A stretch of DNA of 64,000 nucleotides from Neocallimastix lanati (nom. inval.). Its lineage: Eukaryota; Neocallimastigomycota; Neocallimastigomycetes; Neocallimastigales; Neocallimastigaceae. The stretch is taken from assembly GCA_016946835.1 (NCBI GenBank), contig JACVTC010000065.1, positions 438,501-502,500 of the forward strand, given 5' to 3'. The notes below the pieces were generated by a model. The model did not search any database. It was not told the DNA's origin and worked only from the letters and a program-made list of their open reading frames with translations. Of the stretch, positions 1 to 10,113 are shown piece after piece (positions within the stretch are counted from its first letter, which is position 1; each line of letters begins with the position of its first letter). The translations under genes were made by a program, and so were the position numbers.

Positions 1-242
1 CAATTGATGAATCTAGTAGTATTGTAAATGTTGGTTGTGATAAGAAAATAAAAATTAATAAAATTAAAAAAATAATTAAAATTCCATATATTTATATTCA
101 AAATGATGATAAAAATAAAATAAATATTAATAAATTAATGATGCCCAAACCTGAAATCGCGTTAAAGCAGATTATTAATTATAGCAGCAATCACGTAGAT
201 ACCAAACGGACAAATAGGAATTATAAATACAAAAGAAAATAA
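1..242 (+). CDS. 3' end of a Gag-like ORF (gag-only LTR element, copy A), cut by window edge
   Basis: The frame is open from base 1 to a TAA at 240-242. Its last ~78 codons align nearly residue for residue with the C-terminus of the complete Gag ORF at 1538-3682: both contain IPYIYIQN, a MPKPEIALK core and end in NYKYKRK. It is therefore the tail of a second copy of the same gag-only element. The N-terminus and any pol lie outside the window. The frame is intact here despite base differences from the other copy, so the C-terminal basic tail may be under constraint. Function is inferred from homology only. Confidence 0.8.
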   Translation, partial: IDESSSIVNVGCDKKIKINKIKKIIKIPYIYIQNDDKNKININKLMMPKPEIALKQIINYSSNHVDTKRTNRNYKYKRK

Positions 243-331
243 AATTTTAAAACTATTATTTGTATTAATTAAAACCTTATATTTTTTTTTATAAAAAAAA
301 TATATAGTTTAATTTTTAGCAAGGGCATTAC

Positions 332-719
332 TGATATAAAACAAATATGTATAGTAACATATTTGTATATTTAATAATAATTATTAAATATTAAATTTAT
401 ATCTTTTTGATAATAATTATTTTATTTTATTTTATTTCAATATGTATTATTATAATTATAATAATTATAATACTTTAATTCATATAAAATTTATATATTT
501 CTATATATTAGAATATATAGTTAATATAATACCTATTTCTTATAAATAGATTAAATTATTTATATTAGAAATAGAGAACTCTCTTGTAAATTTTTAGGAA
601 TTAGAATTATAATTTTAATTGTACGAATATTATAATATTATTAATAATATTTACTAAACAACCATTATTTTAAAAACCCACTGCTTATAAATTATTGCAC
701 ATAAAAGTCCCGCATATCA
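332..719 (+). repeat. 3' LTR of gag-only element copy A
   Basis: A 388-bp copy of the LTR also seen at 724-1109 and 3771-4139. It starts TGATATAAAACAAATATG and ends GCATATCA, so the termini are inverted (TGATAT...ATATCA). It follows the copy A Gag tail by 89 bp, the same spacing as in the complete copy (88 bp). It is followed by TTAA and then immediately by the next LTR. Confidence 0.9.
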
Positions 720-723
720 TTAA

Positions 724-1109
724 TGATATAAAACAAATATGTGTAATAACATATTTGTATATTTAATAACAATTATTAAATATTAAATTTATATCTTTTT
801 GATAATAATTATTTTATTTTATTTTATTTCAATATATATTATTATAATTATAATAATTATAATACTTTAATTCATATAAAATTTATATAGTTCTATATAT
901 TAGAATATGTAATTAATATAATACCTATTTTTTATAAATTAAATTATTTATATTAGAAATAGAGAACTCTCTTGTAAATTTTTAGGAATTAGAATTATTA
1001 TTTTAATTGTACAAATATTATTAGTAATTTTATTAATAAAATTTACTAAACTACCATTATTTAAAACTCACTGCTTATAAATTATTGCACATAAAAGTCC
1101 CGCATATCA
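724..1109 (+). repeat. 5' LTR of copy B
   Basis: 386 bp, TGATAT...ATATCA. It is nearly identical to the LTR at 332-719; it differs from the 3' LTR at 3771-4139 mainly by short indels in A/T runs. Confidence 0.9.
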
Positions 1110-1114
1110 AAATT

Positions 1115-1131
1115 TGGTGGAGATATCGGGG
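1115..1131 (+). promoter_or_regulatory. Primer-binding site, complementary to a tRNA 3' end
   Basis: TGGTGGAGATATCGGGG lies 5 bp after the 5' LTR. Its reverse complement ends ...TCTCCACCA: a CCA end preceded by a plausible acceptor strand and T-stem. I cannot name the amino acid. The site is different in kind from the internal-tRNA primer sites of the copia elements in this window. Confidence 0.75.
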
Positions 1132-1537
1132 ATGTGCTGTGTAAAAAAATAATTTATAAGTAGTGGTGTTTAGTAATTTTGTTGATTAATTATAAATCCA
1201 TATATATTTATATAAATTTTCTTCAGTTAGGATTAATTAAAATACACTGTTTAGGATATAAATTTTTAATTTTTTTTATTGGCTATTTATAATTATTTTA
1301 TCTTTGGTGAAGAGAAAGTTATACACTATTTGTTATTTCATTCATTTTAGTATAGTTTAAATAAATTGTTTTAAAATAAAAAAAAATATTAATAAGTATT
1401 AGGAAAAATTTATAATTATATTAAATAATAAAAAATAATAATAATAATAATAATAATACATATATATATAAATACATATTTAATATTAAATATTAATAAC
1501 GAATAACTGGATACATAATTAATTAATTGGAAATAAA

Positions 1538-3682
1538 ATGTCAGGTACCGGTTCCCTCAGAAGTACAAGTTCGGGTAAGGTTAACGTTGATACTAGAACC
1601 CTCCCTAGAATTGGTGGTTTGCATAGAGATGCTGAAATCTGGAAATTTAGAATGAATGATTGGTTTCGTAGAGAAGGAGTTGTTACAATAGAAAATAAGT
1701 TTAGTTATATTATTACCGCTGCTGAAGATGATATCATCCCGTCACTAAGAGAAGAACAGGTTAGATTTAATAGAGTTCCTACCTTAGATGAATGTGTTGC
1801 CCTTATAAAAAAGAAGTATTGGAGAGAAAATAAAAAAATAGATAAGTTAAGACAGTTAAAAAGAATAATCATTGAACCTAACGAAACAATATTTGATTTT
1901 AATACAAGATATTTGAAACTTTACGACCAGTTGGAAACTCAAGATAAAGTATCATTTTCCGTCATTGACTATGAAAATTCTTTAAGACCAAGGTTCCAGA
2001 TTTACGAACGAGTAGTAATGGCAGAAACCAGTACTATTGAAGAAGCCTGTAATTTAGCAGAAAAATATGAAAATATATTAAAGGAATCTCACTGGAGAAA
2101 TGAAAGAAGTTCATATAATTATAATAATTATTCATCTATTAAGCAACCAATTGTTACTTCTATTAATAACACTAATAATTCATGGAATAGAAATTGTACG
2201 AATTTTAGGAACTTGAGGAGTACTTCTATAAATATGCTTTCTAATGATATCCATAAAGTTAATTATAATATCCCAAATAATTATAATAATGTAAATAAAA
2301 TGAAACATTTACAAATTAAAACTTGTTTCTTTTGTGATAAGCCTGGTCATCTTACTAAGGATTGTACTGACTTGGCCAGAATAAAACAAGATCATAATTT
2401 TTCTAATTACATCAATTCTCACAAAAACTATTTCACTGCTACTAGACGAAGTAAAGATTATAGATATGCATCACTAATTGAAGATAAAGGAAATTTCAAA
2501 AATAATAATAATAATATAGATATTAATAACATCAATAATTTAGGAGTTAGGGTTGGAAATTATGATAATATTAGTGATAATAATATATCATACAATTTAA
2601 TAAATCGGAAAATTTTAAAACCAAAATTAAATAATAATTCAACAATTAACAATAGTAACAAGAATAGTAATTATAAAGGAAATGACAGCAGTAAAGATAA
2701 AAATAATATTGATAACATTAATGAGAGTATAAATAAGAATAAAATAAATAATAACATTTTAAATAATAATATACCGAACTTGACTAAGAGTTATAACAAT
2801 AACAAAAATAATATTAATATTAATAATAAAATAAATAATAATAATTATAATAATAGAATTAATAATAATAAAAATGATACAATGGATGACGTAATAAAAG
2901 TGGAACGAAACAAATTTAACATGTTAAAAATAGATAATTTCAGAGAAAAAAATAATAAAATAGGAAATGCTAATAATGGAAAATGTAAAACAAATAATAA
3001 TAGTATAATTACTAAAGAAGAAAATAAAAATAATTCCAATGGTAGTAAAAATATTAAGAAAAATCAAAATAATAATATAGAAATTAATAATATTATAACA
3101 ATAAAAATTAAAACTATTGATAATAATGAAAATAATAATTTAAATAATAAAAAGAATAAAGATAATAATGATATTATTGAGAATTCTAAAAATACAATTT
3201 ATAAGAAAAATAGTAATAAAAATGTAAATGAAGAAATAAATATTAAAGAATCTGTACAAGTTGATAATATTAACAGTTGTTTGACTAAAGAATCAAAAAT
3301 TATTGATAATAAAAATTCAAAAATAAACAATATTCAAATTACTTCAAATGATAATAAAAATACGCGATTTACTAATAATGTGTATTCAGTTAATAATAAT
3401 ATTAATATAAAAGAAAGAAAAATTATTAATAAAAATTCTCCGATAGATGAATCTAATAATGTTGTAAATGTTGGTAATGATAAGAAAATAAAAATTAATA
3501 AAATTGAAAAGAAAATTAAAATTCCATATATTTATATTCAAAATAACAATAAATATAAAATAAATATTAATAAAATTTTGATGCCCAAACCTGAGATTGC
3601 GTTAAAGGAAATTATTAGTTATAACAACAATCGCGTTGATACAAAACGAATAATTAGGAATTATAAATATAAAAGAAAATAA
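1538..3682 (+). CDS. Gag-like protein with CCHC zinc knuckle and long Asn/Lys-rich tail
   Basis: A 714-codon uninterrupted ORF starting at the first ATG after a ~400-bp leader. Residues ~1-200 form a globular, charged Gag/capsid-like region (an RRxxWK-type helix-rich domain is inferred, not proven). Residues 263-276 are a perfect CCHC zinc knuckle, CFFCDKPGHLTKDC, expected to bind nucleic acid. From ~320 onward the protein is mostly Asn, Lys, Ile and Asp with little complexity, ending in a conserved basic tail shared with copy A. No protease or pol motif is present in any frame before the 3' LTR at 3771. The absence of stops over 2.1 kb suggests recent activity or selection. An unusual fusion tail is possible but has no recognisable domain. 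Confidence 0.85.
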   Translation: MSGTGSLRSTSSGKVNVDTRTLPRIGGLHRDAEIWKFRMNDWFRREGVVTIENKFSYIITAAEDDIIPSLREEQVRFNRVPTLDECVALIKKKYWRENKKIDKLRQLKRIIIEPNETIFDFNTRYLKLYDQLETQDKVSFSVIDYENSLRPRFQIYERVVMAETSTIEEACNLAEKYENILKESHWRNERSSYNYNNYSSIKQPIVTSINNTNNSWNRNCTNFRNLRSTSINMLSNDIHKVNYNIPNNYNNVNKMKHLQIKTCFFCDKPGHLTKDCTDLARIKQDHNFSNYINSHKNYFTATRRSKDYRYASLIEDKGNFKNNNNNIDINNINNLGVRVGNYDNISDNNISYNLINRKILKPKLNNNSTINNSNKNSNYKGNDSSKDKNNIDNINESINKNKINNNILNNNIPNLTKSYNNNKNNININNKINNNNYNNRINNNKNDTMDDVIKVERNKFNMLKIDNFREKNNKIGNANNGKCKTNNNSIITKEENKNNSNGSKNIKKNQNNNIEINNIITIKIKTIDNNENNNLNNKKNKDNNDIIENSKNTIYKKNSNKNVNEEINIKESVQVDNINSCLTKESKIIDNKNSKINNIQITSNDNKNTRFTNNVYSVNNNINIKERKIINKNSPIDESNNVVNVGNDKKIKINKIEKKIKIPYIYIQNNNKYKININKILMPKPEIALKEIISYNNNRVDTKRIIRNYKYKRK

Positions 3683-3770
3683 AATTTTAAAATTATTATT
3701 TATTTTAATTAAACCTTATATTTTCTTTTATAAAAAAAATATATAGTTTAATTTTTAGCAAGGGCATTTC

Positions 3771-4139
3771 TGATATAAAACAAATATGTGTAGTAACATA
3801 TTTGTATATTTAATAATAATTATTAAATATTAAATTTATATCTTTTTGATAATTATTTTATTTTATTTTATTTCAATATATATTATTATAATTATAATAC
3901 TTTAATTCATATAAAATTTATATAGTTCTATATATTAGAATATGTAATTAATATATTACCTATTTCTTATAAATTAAATTATTTATATTAGAAATAGAGA
4001 ACTCTCTTGTAAATTTTTAGGAATTAGAATTATTATTTTAATTGTACGAATTTATAATTTTATTAATAAAATTTACTAAACTACCATTATTTAAAACCCA
4101 CTGCTTATAAATTATTGCACATAAAAGTCCCGTATATCA
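3771..4139 (+). repeat. 3' LTR of copy B
   Basis: 369 bp, TGATAT...TATATCA, preceded by an AGCAAGGG purine stretch that may serve as the polypurine tract. It is followed by ATTAA, matching the sequence before the 5' LTR. Confidence 0.9.
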
Positions 4140-4215
4140 ATTAATTTTATCACGTTATTTTTGATCACATTTTATTTATGTCACGTAATTGCAAATGATT
4201 TATTAACTTATTTTT

Positions 4216-4261
4216 ATATAATTATTAATAAAATAATTTATTAATAATTAAAGTTTTTATT
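4216..4261. repeat. 46-bp direct repeat, left copy, flanking copia element C1
   Basis: Starts ATATAATTATTAATAAAATA and ends directly against the 5' LTR (TGTTAAAG at 4262). The right copy at 17848-17893 begins directly after the 3' LTR and differs at 3 of 46 positions. Copia integrases normally leave about 5 bp, so this is far longer than expected. Confidence 0.75.
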
Positions 4262-4459
4262 TGTTAAAGTTTTATGTAAAAATACTGTACATTATGATAT
4301 AATTCTATGTAAAAATTAATGTAAATAAATTTTCTATATAATTAATGAAAAGGTTTAAAATTAAAAATTCGGAGTTGAAAATAAATAAATAAAATATTAA
4401 ATTAATAAATATTACTAAGTAGTGTCATATTGTCGTTAAGTGTGCTGGCTTATTTAACA
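4262..4459 (+). repeat. 5' LTR of C1
   Basis: 198 bp, perfect terminal inverted hexamers TGTTAA...TTAACA. It matches the split 3' LTR (9159-9198 plus 17660-17847) with scattered substitutions. Confidence 0.9.
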
Positions 4460-4473
4460 GATTAAAAGTCTCA
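4460..4473 (+). promoter_or_regulatory. Primer-binding site of C1 (internal tRNA-Lys)
   Basis: GATTAAAAGTCTCA abuts the LTR end with no gap. Its complement, TGAGACTTTTAATC, reads as a tRNA-Lys anticodon arm with a UUU anticodon; other elements here carry the CUU version. Confidence 0.75.
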
Positions 4474-4567
4474 ACACTCTAATGATACACTACAACAAAA
4501 ATTTTTTCTTAACATTTAAATAATTTTTTTTATTAAATTCTTATATATAAAATTAATGTTTTATAAA

Positions 4568-5606
4568 ATGGGTAAAAGAAAAAACGTAGATAAGTCTATC
4601 GAAGAGAGCTCAAGTTCATCGACTCCTACAGAAACCAAGAATAATGAATCTCCTACAGAAATTAAGGACAATGAATTTATCTCTTTCTACCTCAAACGAC
4701 AAAAATATAATTATAAATAAATTTCATTATTTTTGAAACGTTAATAAATCTGTTTTTGAAATTAAAAATTTCAAACTTACTAAGGAAAACTTTTTATCAT
4801 GATACAATCCCCTGAGAAGACATTTAATTGCCCTTGACTATGATATATATATAGATAAAAATATCAAAAGTACTGAAATGCCAAGGGAACAAATTAAGTC
4901 TGATAGTGCTGTACAAACAATAATTATTAATAGCCTTGATGAATCCTCCAAAATCTACTTAAAAGGGTGTAGAACTTCTTTCCAAATGATAGAAAGATTA
5001 CAAAAACGTTTCTATCAATCAGGTAAAGTATTACTTAATGCTCTCAAACTAAAAATGGTTAATTTAAAAATTATTGGTAACGATTATATACAATATATAA
5101 ATTATTTATTTGACCAATATCAAAATGAAAGTGAAAAATTAAAAATAATAGCATTAGATGAAGAAACAAAATTACAATACTCTATACATGAGTTATATAA
5201 AATCGGTATAAACTCACCACCCATATATAATTTTAATACTTTTGATGAATTAGTGACTGAGTTATATAAAAGACACGATTTTTTCGAAAAAGCTAATATA
5301 CTAAAATCTTCAAATAACAATATCAAAGAGGAAAGTGTTAATAATATTAATAAAAAACAAGAAAATAATAAAACTTTTAATAAAACTAACATTAGAGAAA
5401 ATAAAGAATATTAATGCCATATTTACAAAACAAAAGGTCATTTAACAGACCATTGTAAATTTAACCTTCTGAATAAAGAAGAAACCAATATTAAACAGAA
5501 TCAATATAAAAATAAAAGATATTCAAATTCAAGAAATAATTATAAAAATAAATATCACACTAATATAGTAAGAAATGAAAGTCGTGATGAAGATAATGCA
5601 AAGACT
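4568..5606 (+). pseudogene. C1 gag (broken), with degenerate zinc knuckle
   Basis: An ATG at 4568 opens a short acidic/Ser-rich N-terminus that stops at ~4718; the Gag core then resumes, with the best open stretch at 4878-5414. The core (…TIIINSLDESSK…LDEETKLQYS…) aligns with C2 Gag (16176-16916), identifying it as copia Gag. After an in-frame TAA at 5412 the same frame continues into CHIYKTKGHLTDHC, a zinc knuckle whose second Cys is Tyr. The protein would package RNA in virus-like particles; this copy cannot be translated whole. Confidence 0.8.
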
Positions 5607-6047
5607 ATGGATACAAATATTAATGATTACGAAACATATATAAATTTTTTAGGAAACATTTCTGTCATCAATAATTGTAACAATATAAAAAACATTAATA
5701 ACAAAAATTCAACTCATTGGATTATAGATAGTGGTACTGGTATCAACCTAACTAACAGTTATAAAAATTTAAAAAATATAAAGAATATAAAGAATAAAAG
5801 TATTGTATATCCAAATGGGAATCTAGACACTATTGAATATGTTGGCACTTACGAAGGAAATTTTAGAAATAATAAACTTACATTATCTGACGTACACTAC
5901 GCGTCAAAAATTAAAAATAATTTAATTTCAACACACTCGATTCTCAATAATGGATGCAAAATTATTATGGAAAAAATCAATAACAAAGATAGATTACAAA
6001 TATTCAAAAATAATAAAATCATTGCAAATATTTATGCAGATGATTAA
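5607..6047 (+). pseudogene. C1 aspartic protease region
   Basis: In frame with the zinc knuckle. It has the copia protease active-site context WIIDSGTG around base 5727, followed by the typical strand pattern ending in LISTHSILNNGCKI. The domain looks complete over ~146 codons but is bounded by a stop at 6045. In copia elements it would cut the Gag-Pol polyprotein. Confidence 0.8.
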
Positions 6048-6895
6048 AATTTATTTGCATTTAATACTACTCCAACGAACAATATTAATATAATCAATCA
6101 AATATCTAATATAGACACATCACTATGGCATGCCAGATTGGGACATTATAACAACAAGGATATTAAGAACTTTGTTATAGAACATGCTTACAATAATAAT
6201 AATAAGGACTGTCACCAATGCAAAATCAGTAAATTAAAAGAAAACCTTTTTATAATTCCCCAAACAACGCAGAAAAACCTTTAAAACTCATACACACTGA
6301 CGTAGTTGGAAAGCTTGAAACTTCATACAATGGATATAATTATTAAGTTACTTTCCTTGATGATTTTTCAAGAAAATGTTGGGCTTACTTAATTAAAAAT
6401 AAAAGCGATGTTTATATTACATTTGTTAATTTCAACAAACTTATTACTAATTCAACTCCATATAAAATTATTAATTTGAAATCAGATAATGGAACCGAAT
6501 ATATTAATCATAATCTTATTGAATATTTAAAGGCTAATGGAATAAACTTCATTCATTCTGTTCCTGGTTATCCACAACAAAATGGCCGTGCAGAACGCTT
6601 AAACCAAACTTTAAATTATTGTACAACTACTCTTCTAAATTCTGCTAAACTCTCTATAAAATTTTGGGATTCTGCTATTTTGTGTGTCTCTTATTTATAT
6701 AACATTAATCCTCACCAATGTATCCATAATAAAATACCTGATGAGGTCTTTTTCAATAAACCAGTTGATATATCACATTTAAAGGTTTTTGGTTGTAAAG
6801 CATTTTTCTACAATAATCGCAAAACCAACAAATTTGATAATAATACTAAATCTGGTATATTCCTTGGTTACGCTAATGACTCTTTAGGATATTAA
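6048..6895 (+). pseudogene. C1 integrase (broken)
   Basis: An H2C2 zinc-binding N-terminus is visible at ~6126-6240 (LWHARLGHYNN...CHQCKIS). The core follows with HTDVVG (first catalytic Asp), KSDNGTEY (second Asp) and PQQNGRAERLNQT (Glu), so the D,D,E triad is present. Frameshifts occur near 6240 and a stop (TAA) interrupts the core near 6345; the best open stretch is 6476-6895. The C-terminal FLGYANDS motif is typical of copia integrases. Confidence 0.85.
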
Positions 6896-6955
6896 ATTTT
6901 AAATATATCTACTAACTCCATTATCTCCGCAAGAGATGTCTATTTTATTGAAGAC

Positions 6956-7587
6956 ATGCCAGGTACAATTAATACTACCTTTTTCTGTGATAAATATATT
7001 GACTCACTTATTAATTTTCGTGATTTGTTAATTGATGGGGAAAATCCTGATATAAATTCTAACTTTAACAAATTCAATTATAATCCTGATTCTAACAATG
7101 ATAATAACATTAAAAATAAAATTCAAATATTCAAAATAATAATTTAACTAAAAATATTTTACAATTAAAAAATCACTCAAATAATAATAATAGTATAAAT
7201 GAAAATAATAAAATAAATAATAATAATAGTATAAATAAAAATAATAAAATAAATAATTATAACAATAGTATAAATGAAAATAATAAAATAAATATTAACA
7301 ATAACATTGAAAATAATAAGATGAATATAAATAATAGTAGTAACGATAATAATAATAGTAATAAAATTGTTGATAGTAAAAATAATTCTTATATTTATGA
7401 AAATGATGATTTGAACAAGAATAAGAATAATAATATTGATAATAATAAAATTAGAAATTATGTTAATAATAACAATAACAATAATTTTAAAAGAAAAAGG
7501 AATATAAACAATGAAAATGATTATTCTAGTGATTCAGAAAATGAACCCCTTATACAAAGAAAGTTAGAATTAACAAACAACAATTAA
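6956..7587 (+). other. Asn/Lys-rich linker between C1 integrase and RT
   Basis: Low-complexity AAT/AAC/AAA-rich coding sequence with short open stretches (6956-7147, 7321-7587) and near-tandem units such as AATAAAATAAATAATAATAA. It corresponds to the variable integrase C-terminal region of copia polyproteins and has no recognisable domain. Confidence 0.6.
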
Positions 7588-8560
7588 AAACATAAAATTT
7601 TAAATATTAGTATAAATGTACCATATACATATTCTCAAGCCGTTAACTCAAAAGATGCTGAAGAATGGAAAATTGCGATAAAAGAAGAACTTTCAAATCT
7701 TTATAACAATAAAGTTATGAAAATAGTTAATAATATTCCCAAAAATGCTCATATCATAGATACAAAATGGGTATTTACAAAAAAGGAAAACAATAAAAGA
7801 AAAGCAAGATTGGTTGCTCGTGGTTTTCAACAAGTTCCAGGTGAAGATTTCATAGAAACATATTCTCCAACAATTCAGGCTGATAGTCTTAGATTTACTA
7901 TAGCAATAGCTGCTATAAATAATTGGAAATTAAGACAGATGGATATAAAAGCCGCTTACCTGAATGCAGAATTGGAAGAAAAAAATTATATTAAGATCCC
8001 TGAAGGAGATAAAAATTATAAAGATAAAAATAAATTTTGGCTACTTAAAGCACTTTATGGTTTAAAACAAGCTGGTACAAAGAAATTTCAAATTTTCTTA
8101 TCAGAATTGGATATAAAATATATCAAACAGATTATTGCCTTTTTGGCAAATATAATAAAAATAATAAATTAATAAGTTTACTAACTCTATATGTAGATGA
8201 TATTTTAATAACAGGTTATGACAAAGAAATTAACTACACTTGTGACTTCATTAAAAATAAGTATAAAATTTCAGAAGATACAGAAGCTAACAAAATAATT
8301 GGAATTAATATTTATAAAACAAAAAATGGATATAAAATAAATCAAATTAATTATATTAATAAAATAATTAATAAATATAATATGAATAAAACAAAAGAAA
8401 TTAAAACTCCATGTAGAAAAATAAGCTTAAAAGAACAAGAAAATTATTCACCAGTAAATGTAAAAGAATATAAATCATTACTAGGTCATTATTATATATT
8501 GCAATTAAATCAAGACCTGATATAGCTTTTGCAGTAAATCAAGCATCCAGATTTTATGAA
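7588..8560 (+). pseudogene. C1 reverse transcriptase (broken)
   Basis: Copia RT motifs in order: TKWVFTKK, KARLVARGFQQ, MDIKAAYLNAELEE, FWLLKALYGLKQAG, then after a frameshift at ~8165 YVDDILITG (catalytic YVDD, ~8187) and INYINKII...PCRKI. Another frameshift near 8485 precedes TRPDIAFAVNQASR. The reading frames together cover the whole RT, but no single frame does. Confidence 0.9.
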
Positions 8561-9123
8561 AATCCTACTGTAGTTAATTACAAAGCTTTATTACAGATCT
8601 TACAATACTTAAAAGGAACAAAAACAAAATCTATATATTATAATAGAAATAATAATTTTAGAGGTTATTCAGAATCAGATTTTGCTAACGATGAAAAAAC
8701 AAGAAGATCAACTAGTGGATATATATTTATGTTAGGTGAGAGCCCAATCTCATGGAAATCCCAATTACAAAAAATAGTAACTTTACAACCGCCGAAGCAG
8801 AATACGTAAGTTTAACTGAATGTGTTAAACATGGAATGTGGTTTAGAAATTTATTTAAAGAAATGATAAATAAAGATATAAAAATAAAAATTATGGTAGA
8901 TAATAAAGCATGTATTGCTATAGCTCAAGATACAAATTCCAAAGGTAGATGCAAACATATAGATATAAATTCTCGATATAAATTCATCCAAGGAGATATT
9001 GTAAACAATAAGATTGTATTAGAATATATAAATACTGAAGATATGTTAGCAGATCCATTAACAAAAAGTATTCCAGGTATTAAAATGACAAAATTCACAG
9101 ACTTAATTTTTAAAGAAAAATAA
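8561..9123 (+). pseudogene. C1 RNase H (broken)
   Basis: The copia RNase H tail: SESDFANDEKTRRSTSGYIF, then after a frameshift near 8750 the TTAEAEYVSLTECVKHG block and VDNKACIAIAQ, ending with EDMLADPLTKSIPG. The end is close to the polypurine tract as expected. Confidence 0.85.
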
Positions 9124-9146
9124 AAAAAAAATTATAATAATGCATA

Positions 9147-9158
9147 ATGTAGGGGGAA
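9147..9158 (+). promoter_or_regulatory. Polypurine tract of C1
   Basis: ATGTAGGGGGAA directly before the 3' LTR start TGTTAAAATT at 9159. It is the site of plus-strand priming in LTR elements. Confidence 0.8.
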
Positions 9159-9198
9159 TGTTAAAATTTTATGGTAAAAATACTGTACATTATGATAT
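9159..9198 (+). repeat. 3' LTR of C1, left fragment
   Basis: TGTTAAAATTTTATGG... matches the first 40 bp of the 5' LTR at 4262, then stops at GATAT (9194-9198), which is repeated at 17655-17659 where the LTR resumes. Confidence 0.9.
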
Positions 9199-9443
9199 TG
9201 TTAAGAATGTAACTGAAATCTCACAATCTCAATTATGATTATTTATAGTTAATATGGCTTTTATTTATTTATATTTAATTATATGAATATTACATGATAA
9301 AGAATATTACAGTTTAACAAAATATAATAAATAAGATTTATAATAACTATTTAATAACTATCTAATAACTAATATATTCATAATGTGGCTAATTGTGGCG
9401 TATTGATATTATAATGTATAATGTATAATTATAATACTTAACA
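9199..9443 (-). repeat. 3' LTR of C2 (left end)
   Basis: TGTTAAGAATGTAACTG...ACTTAACA. It shares almost all its sequence with the LTR at 17437-17654, apart from a short extra segment around 9370-9410. Its last bases TAACA are duplicated at 11841-11845 by the C3 insertion. Confidence 0.9.
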
Positions 9444-10012
9444 TGTTAGATTTTCAAACTAAAATTCCTTTCATCAAAATACAAAATTCATTCTTCGTAC
9501 GAAATATAAAAATTTCTATTACATATTTCTGAATCTTATTTTATATTATTTTATTTTAATTAGATAGTTATTAGTTAAATTAATTTAGCCTTTAAAATAT
9601 AATATTAAATTATTAAAAAGCCCTTTTCCAATAAAAGAAAACAAACAGAAGGTGTTATAAAATAATAATAATAAAAAAAAAAAAAAATTAATTAATACTC
9701 ATTTAGTAATAATTAAAAAAAAAAAAAAAAAAAAATTTTATATAAATACGATAAAATTAATATTTTTATTTTAGAGAAGAGAAAGATTTTTTTAAAATAA
9801 GTTTAAAAGGAATTTTATTTTTAAATATAACGAGAAGAAGTTATATTTACAAAATGGTATTTTAAATAAATAAAAAAGTAAACAAAAGAAAAATTTTCAT
9901 TTTAGTGTAAATCAATTTATTATTTTAATAAATAATAAATTTTATAATAAATAAAGTTTATATAAAATTATTTTTGTACGAATTGAGCTATTATAGCCAG
10001 GCTTATCTAAAA
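9444..10012 (+). repeat. 5' LTR of C3
   Basis: Starts TGTTAGATTTTCAAAC, ends GGCTTATCTAAAA. It contains two long A-runs. Its 3' partner is 11270-11840. Confidence 0.93.
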
Positions 10013-10026
10013 GATTAAGAGTCTCA
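10013..10026 (+). promoter_or_regulatory. Primer-binding site of C3 (internal tRNA-Lys)
   Basis: GATTAAGAGTCTCA abuts the 5' LTR. It is the perfect complement of a tRNA-Lys(CUU) anticodon arm TGAGACTCTTAATC. Confidence 0.85.
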
Positions 10027-10113
10027 GCTGTACAAAAAAAATAATTATAATAAACATAAAATAAAACAAATTCTAATAAAAAAGAATATTTTATCATTTC
10101 AATTAAACATAAA

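Larger units (their letters stand above)
724..4139 (+). mobile_element. Complete gag-only LTR retrotransposon (copy B)
   Basis: Two LTRs (724-1109 and 3771-4139) enclose a tRNA-type primer site and a single 714-codon Gag ORF. There is no protease, reverse transcriptase, RNase H or integrase. ATTAA precedes the element (719-723, sharing the last base of the neighbouring LTR) and ATTAA follows it (4140-4144), consistent with a 5-bp target duplication. The primer site complementary to a tRNA CCA end resembles Ty3/gypsy-type or retroviral priming and differs from the copia elements elsewhere in the window. It must depend on another element for reverse transcription and integration. Confidence 0.85.

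Noticed and set aside
2845-3039. Minus-strand ORF rich in Leu/Ile
   Set aside because: Reverse complement of the Asn/Lys-rich Gag tail; hydrophobicity is a by-product of AAT/AAA codons.
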